DNA from: Cepaea nemoralis
Taxonomy: Eukaryota > Mollusca > Gastropoda > Stylommatophora > Helicidae
Length of the DNA: 64,000 nt
Reading direction: 5' to 3'
NCBI GenBank assembly: GCA_014155875.1
Contig: JACEFZ010027934.1
Span: 62,001 to 126,000, forward strand
Part shown: piece by piece, positions 42,560 to 54,222 of the stretch
How positions within the stretch are numbered: the first letter of the stretch is position 1
Layout of the letters: each line of letters starts with the position of its first letter
Program-made: the position numbers and the translations under genes
The notes under the pieces: model-generated
What the model saw: the letters and a program-made list of their open reading frames with translations, nothing else
The model's database searches: none
What the model was told of the DNA's origin: nothing

Positions 42560-44167
42560 CTTCTTCTTCAGCTTTCCGAGCCATTGAGGTTCTTTGCTGC
42601 AAATACAATCCGTCTCCATTCGTCTCTCTGGTGGACCTTCTCTTGCCAGTCGTTGATTCCAAGTGCTTGTAGATCTGTACATGTATTATCTCTCCACCGT
42701 CTTCTTGGTCTACCTCGGGGTCTAAGGTCATTTATTTCCTGAGTGTAAGCGAGTTTTGTTTCCCTATTATCTTCCATTCTTTCTATATGCCCCAGCCATT
42801 GTAGTCTATTAGCCTTCAAGATACCAGTGATTAGCGGGGACTTAAACAGATCATAAATGTCTTTGTTACTTCTTCTTTTCCACTCTCCACTTTGTGTATC
42901 CCTAATGGGTCCAAAGATGCGTCTTAAAATTTTGTTCTCAAAGGTTTGTAACAAGGCTTCGTCTCCTTTCGTTGTACTCCAGGTTTCAGAGCCATACAGC
43001 ACAACTGGTCTGATCAGTGTTTTGTATATTGTGATTTTGGTGTTATGAGATAGCGCCTTTGATTTTAGTAGATGTTGTAGTGCATAGTATATCTTATTTC
43101 CAGAGTTGATTCTAGTTTGTATTTCTTCCCTTATGATGTTGGAGCAGTTGAAGATTGTACCCAGGTATTTGTATGTTTCTGTTCTTTTAATGGTCATATT
43201 ATCTATTTGTATGTGGCCAGAGTTTTTAGCCATTCCGTCTCTTGAAATTACCATATATTCTGTCTTATCTTGGTTGATAACCAGCCCCATCTGTTGGGCT
43301 TTTTCCTTTAAGTGAGTCAATATTTCCAATGTCTTTTGTTCACTTTGCCCTATAATATCTATATCATCTGCATAACCAAGCAGCTTGGATGTTCCTCCAA
43401 TATCACATTCCTCCTTTATCTTCCTTACAACTTTCTCTAGAGCCAGATTGAAGAGTAGCGGTGATAGTGCATCACCCTGTTTCAAGCCAGATGTTATTTG
43501 GAAGGGGTCTGATTTCCTGCCTTTATATGTTACTATATTATAAGTATCTTCCATGCATAGTCTGGTCATGTTGATTAACTTCCTTGGTATTCCAAATTCC
43601 TGCATAGCATTCCATAGACTATTCCTATGGACACTATCATAAGCCTTTTTAAAATCCACAAAAATGTTATGGAGATCTCTTTTATATTCCCAATGTTTCT
43701 CGGCTATTTGTCGTAAGATAAATATCTGATCTATTGTTGATCTGTTTTGTCTAAAACCCGCCTGGTAGTCACCTAATATGTCTTCTGAATATTAGTAATA
43801 CTGCGGATAGTATCTTATAGCTTGTGGACAGTAGTGATATTCCTCTATAATTTCCACATTGGAACTTGTCTCCTTTCTTAAAGATAGGTATCAATAATGA
43901 CTCTTTCCAGTCATGGGGTAATTCTTCTGTCCTCCAGATTTTTATTATTAGTTCGTATAGCTTTAGATGTAATGCATGGCCACCTGCCTTTATAAATTCA
44001 GCAGCAATTCCATCAGTCCCAGTTGCCTTATTGTTTTTAAGTCGTGTGATTACATATAGGATTTCTTCAAATGTGGTTCACATGTTAGAACCTCTTCCTG
44101 TGGGAAAATGTTACTTGGAGCTTCACAATTTAGTAATTCAATAAAATATTCTTTTCATGTGTTGCAC
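42560..44167 (-). mobile_element. 5'-truncated RTE-like LINE (family S) with 11-bp target duplication
   Basis: ACTGTACTCTT flanks the element at 42549-42559 and 44168-44178. On the minus strand it ends with a (GAA)n tail at 42560. A 363-codon frame (43659-42568) holds reverse transcriptase motif A DFKKAYDSVHR, motif B GLKQGDALSPLLFNLALE, motif C LLGYADDIDII and the C-terminal block RGRPRRRWRDN. Upstream, in other frames to 44150, are NKATGTDGIAAEF and FQCGNYRGISLLS, so frameshifts break the 5' part. The endonuclease is absent, as expected of 5' truncation. The catalytic YADD is intact. Confidence 0.93.
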
Positions 44168-44255
44168 ACTGTACTCTTACAAAATATAAATCACAACAAT
44201 TTCACCTAAAGAACAGAGGAGAGGATAAAATACTTTATTCTTACAAAATACACAA
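44168..44255. repeat. ~65-bp direct repeat, right copy
   Basis: TACAAAATATAAATCACAAC then CAGAGGAGAGGATAAAATAC and TTATTCTTACAAAATA matches the left copy at 42494-42559. Confidence 0.75.
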
Positions 44256-44444
44256 CCTTAAATATGCCCACAACATGGAAGAGCAGTGTAGAACGTGATA
44301 CAAACAATCATAATAAAACTGATTGGAGTCTTACGTTTGAGGATGCAGAGAAATATAGACATACTCTACTTGTAACAGAATGTCTGACAGGCTCAGGAAT
44401 CTTAAAAATTATAGTGAGAAAAGCTTTTTTTATTGTTTTAATTC

Positions 44445-44690
44445 GCATATCCTTTACAGGACACTGCTGTCAACATCAGCATCTTTCAGCTGATTGTTGA
44501 TGTCTTGACAAGATTACGCTCAGTAGTTTGCCATTGCTTTCTGAGCGGCTGGCTCATTATCCCGCAAGTCACCAGCGCAGATAGAACCGCTTCCAATTCT
44601 CGCGTGCTGTGTTACCCTGCATGGATAAATGGGATTACGGAGAAAGTCGTGTAGCCCCTCGGCCAGAGAGACAGACAGAGAAAAGCTTTT
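44445..44690 (-). mobile_element. SINE (family T)
   Basis: TTTACAGGACACTGCTGTCA, CATCTTTCAGCTG and CAGTAGTTTGCCATTGCTTT, then a head with CTCGGCCAGAGAG, are collinear with the copy at 47367-47605 in the same orientation. The inverse of the core is at 17045-17170. Confidence 0.8.
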
Positions 44691-44924
44691 AAGAGGGTAA
44701 AATAAACGCTAGGAATAATGAAGCATTAAATGATTAGACATTATTGCTGGGGAAAAAAATCAGGAAGGTGGGAAGTGTACTAGTTTGATGACCAGAAACT
44801 GCAACAAGGCACTAACAGATAATTAGACATCCTGACATGGGAAGAAGTAGCCTATCAGATGACAAGTCATATATCACTTCACACCCTTAGAACAGTAGCT
44901 GTTGGGTATGACCTTGTATAGGAG

Positions 44925-45085
44925 GCCAAGTAACTGGCTGGCACGCTTGCCTGCTGGCACAGCGGTTGAATCCCCATCGAGGCAGGTGTGTTAAACTGAC
45001 ATAGGCTCCCAGGCTAGACCTGCCTAAAGTGTGTGCCTGGAAAAAGTCCTGGGTAGTACAGCTGGCCAGCCTGATATTAACTACA
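44925..45085 (+). mobile_element. tRNA-headed SINE-like repeat
   Basis: AACTGGCTGGCACGCTTGCC then GCGGTTGAATCCCCATCGAG resembles tRNA A and B boxes and the T arm. The body ends near GTCCTGGGTAGTAC. No second copy was compared in detail. Confidence 0.45.
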
Positions 45086-45784
45086 TCAGCCATGGCATGT
45101 TTGGTGTATACAATTATTTGTGATAGCACCATATACCCAACGCAACACAAGGCCTGGACAAGCTTTCTCTCCCATTTGTTTCATTCATCTTTATGTAAAC
45201 ATTACCAGAGGATACAAAGGTAGGTAACTCACTGTTGCTAAAACTTTGGCGATTCCCTTCCCCTGGTACTGCGGAGGAACTTCAGTATGGTACATGTCTA
45301 CTAGACCAGGTCGGACCCACTGATACTCCAGCTTGGCCAGAGCTTCCTGCTGGTCCGAGCTACCTTCTGAATATAATCAAATGTTTAGTTGTGCATGTGT
45401 TTCACATCTTCTGTCCCAGACTTGTTCTAATCTAAGCAATTCTTACTGTAAATGTATACATGTTTGTCTTCACTCAAAGTACAATGATGACATAATCGGA
45501 CATCTTCAAATTACAACTGAGACACAATCAAAACTTTCTGCCTGAGATGATTTCACAGCCAATGCTCAATAACCACAATGAAAGACACAACACAGGCATA
45601 CACTGTGCTGCATATGAACATATCTCGCCAGATTTCTTTAGTCTGCTCAGGCCAAAGTATAATAAGACACCAAGTGCTGTTTACTACACAGGGCAAGAGG
45701 AGCTCTTATAACAGCAGGGACATTTGAGGAAGTCAAAGGGAGTCACACTTAGTGCCAAACTGAATCTGTCATTGAAATGTTGAA
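45086..45784. other. Unclassified interval
   Basis: No exon or mobile element recognised. Short frames up to 70 codons lack motifs. Confidence 0.35.
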
Positions 45785-46150
45785 TCAGTACTGTTACATG
45801 GATCAGAAACTTGGAGAATGACTACAACAATCACTTGTAAACTAAGAACGTTCAATAACGAGTATCAGCACATAACAGAATGACTAACATGGTATGACAT
45901 AACCAATACCGCTAGAGCTTAGAGAAAGAATTGGACAATTCCAGCGAATTAAGAGGCAAGGAAAAGACACCAGCATTGGATAGGACACTCACTGAGACAA
46001 CCTCGTAATAGAATAGCCATAAAGTGCTTTCTCTGAAACCACAGAGCACACAAAGTAGGGGGAGACCTAATAACATGTGGAGCAGACAATTTGAGACACA
46101 CAGACACTGGCTGAGACACAAGGAGGAGTTCAGAACTATTACTCGTGACC
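45785..46150 (+). mobile_element. LINE reverse transcriptase 3' fragment
   Basis: A reading LHGSETWRMTTTITCKLRTF followed, after stops, by HQHWIGHSLRQPRNRIAIKC and RPNNMWSRQFE-like words corresponds to the GxETWxMT ... WIGHxLR ... GRPxxTWRR end of non-LTR reverse transcriptases. Several stops make it inactive. Confidence 0.6.
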
Positions 46151-46374
46151 AATAACTGATGAGTTGCTTCGTACAGAATGGGTTACTAGAACCAACTTAT
46201 AACTGGTCAGTGGCTTGGTACAGAATGGGTTAAAAGAACCAAAGTCTCTGCAACAATAGGCACTCAAGTCTCCTTTGGCAGCTATAAAAAATGAATGCAT
46301 TTTACTTTTTACCATAATATCTGGTTGTGTGCACATCTTTGCCTTCCACTCATGCACCCAAGTAATACAAAATG

Positions 46375-46630
46375 AGCACTATTATAACAAATGCATGATA
46401 TGAGTGGACTGGCCATGAAAAATAAAGGCTCTGACACTACCACCAGAACTGTCAAAGTGAGGTCCCCAGGCAGATGGTGAAGGAGAGGTCAGAATGACAG
46501 AAGAGCTGTGGAAGTTGAGACTAAGACAATAGATACACACGTGGGAACTAACACTGACTGGTGATGTTTATAGCAATGTGGCAGCTTGGTGCTGTTCTGC
46601 AAGATGATGCTACAGCCGTGGTGCTTCAGA
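46375..46630 (+). mobile_element. LINE 3' end fragment
   Basis: GAGCACTATTATAACAAATG then CATGATATGAGTGGACT is repeated at 48088-48122. The later stretch GGGAACTAACACTGACTGGT and CAATGTGGCAGCTTG parallels the units at 48357-48705. It is probably the tail of a LINE, with faint readings such as VRWTGHEK. Confidence 0.45.
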
Positions 46631-46959
46631 CTTTATTATGTAACAACTCTAGACAAGAAATATGAAATAATGTTCAGTGACGGCATACACATAATTTAAT
46701 AATCATCATGATGTGCCTTTCTGGAAAATTTACATCATTCCATGTACCTCTCAGACACAAGTTTGTAACTCTCAAATGTTGTACACAAATAATTCTTGTC
46801 ATCTAGAACAATTTAATCTTGGAATTTTCTTTAAAAACATTTCTTTCATCATCTGCAACTGACTATAATAACTGACCAACATGGAGGTTTATATAAACAA
46901 TTATCGTGTCACTAAAAACTATATAAACATCTTTACTAAGAATCAACTGTGATGTTTTA

Positions 46960-47366
46960 CATAAACACAATTCTTGAGGCACCAATAGTCAACAAACCTT
47001 GAAGTTTCCCTAACACAATTCTTTTGCAATTAATAATCAACAAACCTTGAAGTTTTTATAAACACAATTCTTGTGCCACTAACAATCAACAAACCTTGAA
47101 GTTCTTATAAACACAATTCTTTTGCTACTAACAATCAAGAAACCTAGAAGTTTCTATAAACACAAATCTTGTGCCACTAACAATCAAGAAACCTTGAAGT
47201 TTCTATAAACACAAATCTTGTGCCACTAACAATCAAGACACCTTGAAGTTTCTATAAACACAAATCTTGTGCCACTAACAATCAAGACACCTTGAAGTTT
47301 ACATAAACACAAATCTTGTGCCACTAACAATTAAATAGCCTTTATGTTTTTTTTTTAAATGTTGCA
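46960..47366 (+). repeat. ~49-bp minisatellite, left part
   Basis: Unit GTGCCACTAACAATCAAGAA then ACCTTGAAGTTTCTATAAAC and ACAAATCTT, about seven copies. It resumes for one unit at 47605-47665 after a SINE. Confidence 0.93.
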
Positions 47367-47605
47367 TATCCTCTGCAGGACGTTGCAGTCAACACCTGCA
47401 TCTTTCAGCTGCCATTGATGTACTAGGCAAGTTTTTACGTTCAGTAGTTTCCCATTGCTTTCTGAACGACCGGCTCCCATACCAGCACATTATAACACAA
47501 CTCGACACGGTCTGCTGCACAAATCGGTCGCAGCCGAGTTTCGAACGCCTGGTACCCGGCTCACAAACCGCGTTCGCAAGCCTTTGGCCACAGAGACTGG
47601 CTATA
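47367..47605 (-). mobile_element. SINE (family T) inserted in the minisatellite
   Basis: On the minus strand a tRNA-like head (CTGTGGCCAAAGGCTTGCGA ... GGCGTTCGAAACTC) is followed by GTTCAGAAAGCAATGGGAAA and ends GTCCTGCAGAGGATATGCAA. The array unit is cut (TTTATGTTT on the left, TATATGTTTACATAAA on the right), giving a probable short duplication TATGTTT. Confidence 0.85.
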
Positions 47606-47665
47606 TGTTTACATAAATACAATTCTTGTGCCACTAACAATCAACTAACTTTGGAGCTGTATATA

Positions 47666-48085
47666 AAAATATTTCCCCTCCTTATCATGGCCAACAACAT
47701 ACTGGCTCATTTCTGCTCCAGTGACACTGACGTCTTCAGCTGCAGTAGTCTCTGTGATTGTAGAACTGCAACGTAAAACAAGAATCAGTTTGAAGCTATG
47801 CTTGCAGTACAACAAACATCATAGATAATGTCAGGAAGACAATAATTTTCAATGTTCACAAAGCAGGGTCTCTTCATCTTGGACAAATCTGTAAGTGCTC
47901 ATGAATAACAGTGACGAACTCTTCCCTGTCTTGGAGCACATTGGTTCTATGATGCTAGCTCAAAATTGTACAGACCCATCCGGCACGCGATGTGAGAGGT
48001 GACATGGTCAACATCAAACCAGCCGCCGTCACTTCCTAAGACATTTTCTGGTACCTATGTTACGCACCCGTGTAATAAAACATGA
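47666..48085. other. Unclassified interval with a SINE-like tail
   Basis: At 48010-48060 CAGCCGCCGTCACTTCCTAA then GACATTTTCTGGTACC matches the dispersed SINE family seen at 14810-14850 and 63395-63465. The rest is unassigned. Confidence 0.4.
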
Positions 48086-48138
48086 GCACTATTGTAACAA
48101 ATGCATGATCTGAGTGGATTGTAATAAACTGTCATTAT

Positions 48139-48350
48139 GTCATTTACTGCCAATATACTACCTTGCGGTGTATGGCAGGGGGGTCTTGAGCCTGAGGAAT
48201 TAAGGCCGCCTGGCTAGTGCAGTCGCCGCAAACTATGCAGGTTAGAGTTCTTTTTGCCCCCGTATAGAAAAAACGCCACACCTTACCGAGGAATCGAACC
48301 CGGGTCTCTTGAAGGAGAATCTGGCATTCTAGCCACTTGGCCAGGGAGAG
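48139..48350 (-). mobile_element. tRNA-derived SINE (family U), second copy
   Basis: Nearly collinear with 30737-30959: CATTTACTGCCAATATACTA, CTTGCGGTGTATGGCAGGGG and GGCCGCCTGGCTAGTGCAGT. The inverse B box is GGAATCGAACC and the inverse A box is CCACTTGGCCA (48333-48343). It interrupts a LINE tail also seen at 46375-46630. Confidence 0.9.
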
Positions 48351-48356
48351 GCAAAG

Positions 48357-48705
48357 ACAGTCGATAAACATGTGGAAACTAACACAGAATGGTACTGGAT
48401 AACACAATGTGGCTGCTTGTTGCCTGAGAGAGATAAACATGCAGAAACTAACAGAATGGTAGTGGATAACAAAATGTAGCTGCTTGTTGCCTGAGAGAGA
48501 TCAACATGTGGAAACTAACACAGAATGGTAGTGGATAACACAATGTGGCTGTTTGTTGCCTGAGAGAGATAAACATGCAGAAACTAACAGAATGGTAGTG
48601 GATAACACAATGTGGCTGCTTGTTGCCTGAGAGAGATAAACATGCAGAAACTAACACAGAATGGTAATGGATAACGCAATGTGGCTGCTTGTTGCCTGAG
48701 AGCCC
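48357..48705 (+). repeat. ~66-bp minisatellite apparently derived from a LINE tail
   Basis: GAGAGAGATAAACATGCAGA, AACTAACACAGAATGGTAGT and GGATAACACAATGTGGCTGC then TTGTTGCCT, about five copies. It resembles the single-copy segment at 46510-46610. Confidence 0.93.
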
Positions 48706-49359
48706 AAGTCAATTATAAAATAAAAATCCCTGGTTATATTCAGAAGTTCACTGTTCAAGTATAGGGACAACATATTAGAATGTTTGTATTATACAAGTTT
48801 TCTACTTCGTGTTCTGCCTTTCATCTTCCAATGAAGTATAAGCCCTCAACCAACTCATGCCAAGCCCTTTGTAGAGTTGTTCATGTTTCTGGCACCTGGC
48901 CGTCCTGACACATGATAGTTTATTATGTTGTTCTTCAAACACGGCATAATAACTACAACCCATGGCAGGGACAAGGATTGAGTTATACGTCTCCATAGCG
49001 CAAAGCCTGGGCTGAATTGTAGAGACCATGTGTTGCCCAAGCAGTATGATCCCTCATTGCCTAGTTTACCCCAGAGGAAAGGTAACACCAATACATCTGG
49101 AATAAGACAAGCTGGAGAAACTGCCAGATCAGCACTTCACAACTTTTTGGATTTTTCACCTAAAGTTTTCTATGGGATGAAGCTGTCAGTCTCCACGGTT
49201 GCCTCTTACAACTTGTACGGTGGGTTACAGGGCTGCCATTCTTTGCTCCCTTATGTTCCCTGGTAACACGATGGGTATAAGTATTTATTAATAATGTAAC
49301 ATACAGTGCAAACCGCTTAAGGTGATCTCAAATGTGGCAAATTTCTGTTGTGAAGAACA
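48706..49359. other. Unclassified interval
   Basis: Opposing frames of about 75 codons (48802-49266) have no recognised motif. No repeat relationship was found by eye. Confidence 0.35.
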
Positions 49360-49369
49360 ATTTTGTGTT

Positions 49370-51768
49370 ATCAGTTATCAGTTATCAGTTGGGGTATCTT
49401 CGTTGCACTCCGGACATGTCCATAGGTGCTCAGATCCTCCCCCCAGCATATGCATCAGCGTCCGGTGGCTAATAGTGCCAGTTCTGTGTTGGTTGACGAG
49501 GCGCTTTGTTTTCCCGATGTACCTCTCGCGTCTGGCTGTGCCGATTCTTACTCCCAGGTCTTTCATCCTGGAAAGCGATGTGGAATCACTGGCGTCAAAA
49601 TCCTCTGTTCTCGCCATATCTTTAAGGGCGTTAATGACATCGGCACGATCCATGGGCTGGCCATCTACAGGGGGTGCAGAGCCAGCCAATTTATCAGCTC
49701 GTTCATTTCCCTCGACTCCCGCATGTCCCGGGACGAAGATGAAGGTGACTTTGCGGACAACAGACTTCCGCAGCGACTCAGTCCACTGTCTACGTACAGA
49801 TCCAGCTTCGACCTTCTGAATCATGCTCATTGAATCACTTAGTACACACACGTTGGTATAATGCTGTGATTCCACCATATGAAAGCCTGTGTAACTGCCA
49901 TCACCTCCATCGTCATGCTGCTCGTGGTCATAGAGTGGGCACCACTGGATTCTTGAACGGTTCGGCCCGCTGAACGGGCTGTAAATGCCCACGCACTTCT
50001 CTGCTGCTTTACAACATATCCATCTGTATAGATGAGCACTTCGGGGCTATCTGAGTGATCATAGATGAGCGCGTTAACCTCTGCATTGACAGCGGCAGGG
50101 TTCTGCTCTCTGCACCGTCTGTCGAGTGTGATAATGCAGGAGAAGGTACACTTAAAAGCTGGAGGCACCGGCACCCATTCCTTGCCGGGGTTGATACTGG
50201 TAAGACTGCAGACCTGTCCGACGACATCTTCCGCCCGACCCATCCATGATTTGCCCCTCTTTAGCCTGTCACCCTTTTCTCTGAATACAGCGTCATGCAG
50301 AGGGTGCTGCTCATCTGCACTTATTTTTAAGTATGCACGAGCTCTCCAGATCTTGATCCTGTGTTCCATTGTCGGGAAGTCAAGGAGGTATCTCATTGCT
50401 ACACAGCTGGTGTCTCTCGTGCAGCCCAAAATGATGCGCATGGCTTCGTTTTGTACCTTTTCAAGTCTTCCAATCTGTGTAGGGCTGACAGTGAGGATGG
50501 CCAGGGCATACTCGATGCGTGAAAGCACAAGTCCTTGGAACAGAAGTAATAGCAGTCTTTGCTCGATATTGGCAGTCGCCATGACTCTCATTGCTGCCAA
50601 ACCTTTTCGAGCCTTCGTTATGACATAGTCGACATGATCTTTGAAGGACAGGCTACGATCAAGCCTCACGCCAAGATATGTCATTGACTGGGTTCTACTC
50701 AGAATGCTCCCATCCATTCTTACTGCCGGCAGGTCTGTTTTCACAATATGGTTGTTTAGTGAGAACCATGTAACCGTTGCCTTTGCAGGGTTGACAAGGG
50801 CATCGGCATCAGCACACCATGAGGAAATTCGATCTAGTTCGCCCTGCATATAGTTGGCAACCGCCTGTCTATCTCGACCCTGTCGAATTACGAGGATGTC
50901 GTCAACGAATGATAGAGTCCTACCCCTCCCATCCAACTGTTGTTCAGTGATCGGCACCGTATACACGTTGAATAGTACTGGTGACAGTGGTGAACCCTGT
51001 GGCAATCCTGGACATATCGTTATCGGCTCAGAAGACCAACTCCCGCATCTTAGCACCACCTTCCTTTGGAGTAGAACTGCAGCTATCCATCGTACAAGGT
51101 GAGGGTGCACTTTCAGTCTGAGGAGGGTTTGCATCAAGTGCTCGAAAGATACTCTGTTATATGCGTCCTCTAAGTCTATGGCGGCCGCACATGTCTCTTC
51201 TCTGACCTGAAATCCTTCGTAAACATCTTGAGCAAAGACCGCCACATTCAGCCATGACTCTTTGTTGCGTCTGTATCCTCCAAGTGTGGGCGGGAAGCAG
51301 CCGAGCTGTTCCAAGTCCCAAGCAAGTCTGTGTGCTACAATTTTCTCCAGTAGCTTGCCAACAGTATTCTGCATCGTAATGATTCTGTAGCCGCTTATCT
51401 TGGAGTGGTCTTTGTTCGGTTTTGGCAGCGGCAGCAAGTAGCTGTGTAGCCATTCTTCTTTGACCTGACCCCTCTGGATACTGGTGTTGAATTCTCTGGC
51501 CAGTTCTTCCATGTCATCATCTGATATCACCATTAGGTCACCATATCGGATGCCGTCTGGGCCTGGGGCGGTGTTAGGTGATTTCTTGAGCATTGCACGC
51601 AATATGTCAACTGTGATTGTCCATTCTTCGTCTGTCCCGACCCCCTCGCACAACTGAGAGAGTGTTGTTGTGGTCCTATGTCTGGCGGGCTCGTCTTTCT
51701 GGTCAGTCTGTTCTATGTAGCGTGCAAGAAGGGCCTTACCTTTATCCGCATCCGACTTTTTCCATGCT
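49370..51768 (-). mobile_element. I-group LINE, nearly intact reverse transcriptase plus RNase H, 10-bp target duplication
   Basis: ATTTTGTGTT flanks it at 49360-49369 and 51769-51778. The coding-strand 3' tail is three copies of AACTGAT. The frame entering at about 51768 and running to 49839 carries TAPGPDGIRYGDL, motif A AAAIDLEDAYNRV, motif B GLPQGSPLSPVLFNVY, motif C LSFVDDILVIRQG, then FSLNNH, YLGVRLDRS and [10 protein letters not shown]. RNase H follows: IYTDG, MEVMAV, then after one frameshift near 49880 CVLSDSMSMI and [19 protein letters not shown], ending ECNEDTPTDN. The endonuclease is lost by 5' truncation. One frameshift and no other break seen suggest a young insertion. Confidence 0.95.
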
Positions 51769-51778
51769 ATTTTGTGTT

Positions 51779-52680
51779 GTACGTTGTAAATGCATTAGTA
51801 TATGGTTGAAATCTCATAAGAGCAATTTCTGATAAGTAGAATTATTTCTTAGGTACCAGGTGAGTTCGCCTTATCAGGCCTGCACTGTATTCAAATACAT
51901 GATCAAAGGGTCGGCAGGCAAGAGTGGTATTCTCAGTAATACTCAGACAAAATTGAAGAATGTATGTGCTGTTTGGAAGTTAAGTCTATGCGCTAGTTGC
52001 GTCTTCACTCACACTGTTCTGTTGTATGTCCTTCATCCACATATGTTGCATACAACAAGAGGGCTTGTGCAAGGGGGATATGCTATTCCATAATTACTGA
52101 CAATAATGCATTACTTTAACTTAGATGTAGGCATATTTTTAATTTTCAAACTGAATTATCCACAAGTAAAGTTACTAATTTCATGTCCGGGAAAACAAAT
52201 AGCCATGCATAAAAATAAATATAAGCACCTTGATATTGTTCGTGATCGATTTTCTGTTGAGGTGTTGAATGGCCTAGCAGTCACACGATTCACTTTAGAA
52301 GTCTGATGCAAATGATGAGAACTTTCATCTTTAAACTGCGAGCCGAGCGCAACGTGAATAATGGCTGTATGTTTACTTGTGATGGTTCTATAAATTCTCA
52401 GCCGCAAATATGTTTTACAAAAATGACAGCAATGAGCAAATTTATCTGTTGCAATTCTGATACCACAAAACTTCAAGAACAGTGGTGCAGACTGTAATAA
52501 ATATTTGCCAACCCTTGCATTGCTGTACATTGCAGATGTTTCTAGTAAAATTATCTGGAAAATGGGGCCAGGTAAGATTGCTGCTGATGTCCCAGATGTT
52601 CAAGTATGACCTGTGTCTAGTCGCACCTGGACAAGGAAAGCAGTATTTTCATCATTATTGTGCAAGGTAGTTTCGGGAAT
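51779..52680. other. Unclassified interval
   Basis: AT-rich with overlapping short frames on both strands (largest 124 codons at 52156-52530, minus). No motif, splice pattern or repeat was recognised. Confidence 0.35.
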
Positions 52681-52790
52681 TACTTAGTCACTGCAACATT
52701 CGGACGTTATGTAGCCATTGCAACAATCAGACGTTATTTAGTCAGCACAACAAACAGATGTTATTTAGTCACTGCCACAATCAACATCCT
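52680..52790 (+). repeat. ~33-bp tandem repeat, about four degenerate copies
   Basis: GTCACTGCAACATTCGGACG then TTATGTA recurs as CCATTGCAACAATCAGACGT, GTCAGCACAACAAACAGATG and GTCACTGCCACAATC. Confidence 0.8.
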
Positions 52791-53269
52791 TACACTCCGA
52801 CATCTGCTGACAGAAATGGATCACATCAGTTCTATTTAATCAATCACCTGAAAGTGGACATAATTAACCAGGAATGTCACTGGCAGGTGATAGCAGACAT
52901 AATGGGATCAGTCAACACAAAAGTTTCAAACAGCGTAATTTAGTTACCGTCAGTTAACAGTGGAAACTGACGACAATGGACTTTCAGGCAGAACAGTCAC
53001 ATCAACTGAGAGCAGACATAATCAGGACTGAAATGGATGGTAATTATTATGTACCATGCCGATTGGATGGTCACCCCTCCTTAGCCTCTCTTCTGATATT
53101 TCTACAAAGTGATCCCCTGAGTGAAATGGCCTTTCATGTCCACAATAAGAGGCAGATATCCTACCCTCCTTCCACATCAATGACTGTTATCATAAATTTG
53201 CTTAACAAGCAAGTTTGACTTGATATATGATGTTGTATGAAGGGCCTCATTGAATCGTTCATATTAGTT

Positions 53270-53740
53270 GAACAGTGGCTGCTGCATATTTTGACATATA
53301 TGCAGTGGTTCCTATGTGCACATCCCCAGACGGAATACCAGAGTTCTCTCCATCAGAGCAGCTGCAGTCCAGTTTATCAGCCACAAGGTTAGGTCATAGT
53401 CCATCAAGCACATAATACACAACTAAGAGTATTAACATAATGCCACAGTGATTGCTTCTTGCTTGTTTTGAAATCCCTCATATACATTGAAAGCAAAAGA
53501 TTCAGCATAGTTGCATGTTATCTTGGCTTGTAGAGTTGATAGTCTATGGTTATTCATGTACTCTTCGGATATGAGTCATGACATCACTTTCCTAACTATT
53601 AATAATATTTAATAATATTTATTTCAGCAATTTATCATCATACACATTCTGCAAGGTGATGATTCTGTAACCGCTAAGCTGTGAATGGTCTCTTTTAGAA
53701 CTTCTCTCTAACTACAGGATATATTTGTTGGCTTCAAGAT
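53270..53740 (-). mobile_element. I-group LINE fragment
   Basis: TTGTTTTGAAATCCCTCATA then TACATTGAAAGCAAAAGA, and CATTCTGCAAGGTGATGATT then CTGTAACCGCTAAGCTG, are diverged counterparts of 51205-51235 and 51365-51410 in the copy at 49370-51768, in the same orientation. It covers only the N-terminal reverse transcriptase region. Confidence 0.65.
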
Positions 53741-54222
53741 CAGTATAAGATTATGTATAACGAGTAACCGTTACTGTAATGTAACGTAACGTAACAACAC
53801 TAACATAACAGTACAAGTTCAAAGTTCAAATGGTACAGACAGGTGAGCCCAACACACTTTTTTTTACTTGGACAATCGAAAACTCGTGAAGCGGACTGTT
53901 AGTATTAGAATATGCAAGTTGTAAACGTCAATCAATAGCCACATTTGTATGGCGGTGATGTCATTTTAACTGCGCTAACATTGTGTAAAACAAGAACAAC
54001 AAGAAGAAAAAGACGAGGGAAGCCACCGTCCCCCCTCAGATCGTCTCACCGTCCAGCAGCACCAGCAGCAGACCAAAGTTGCAACTTTTTTTTGACAGAA
54101 AAAATCTAGAAACGGAACAAACAACATCTAGAAATATCTAGATTGTGTTGGTAAACAATTAGAATAAAACATCTAGATTGAGAAAGTAAGAAATTTCATA
54201 GATATTGATGTGACTTACCCTA
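53741..54222. other. Possible hAT-type terminal region
   Basis: Contains tandem AACGTAACGTAAC (53785-53805) and several CTAGA-centred words (AACATCTAGAAATATCTAGA near 54120-54140, AAAACATCTAGATTG near 54165). Similar ACATCTAGA words cluster again at 59865-59935. This could be a pair of subterminal regions of one DNA transposon. No TIR pair could be fixed. Confidence 0.35.
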
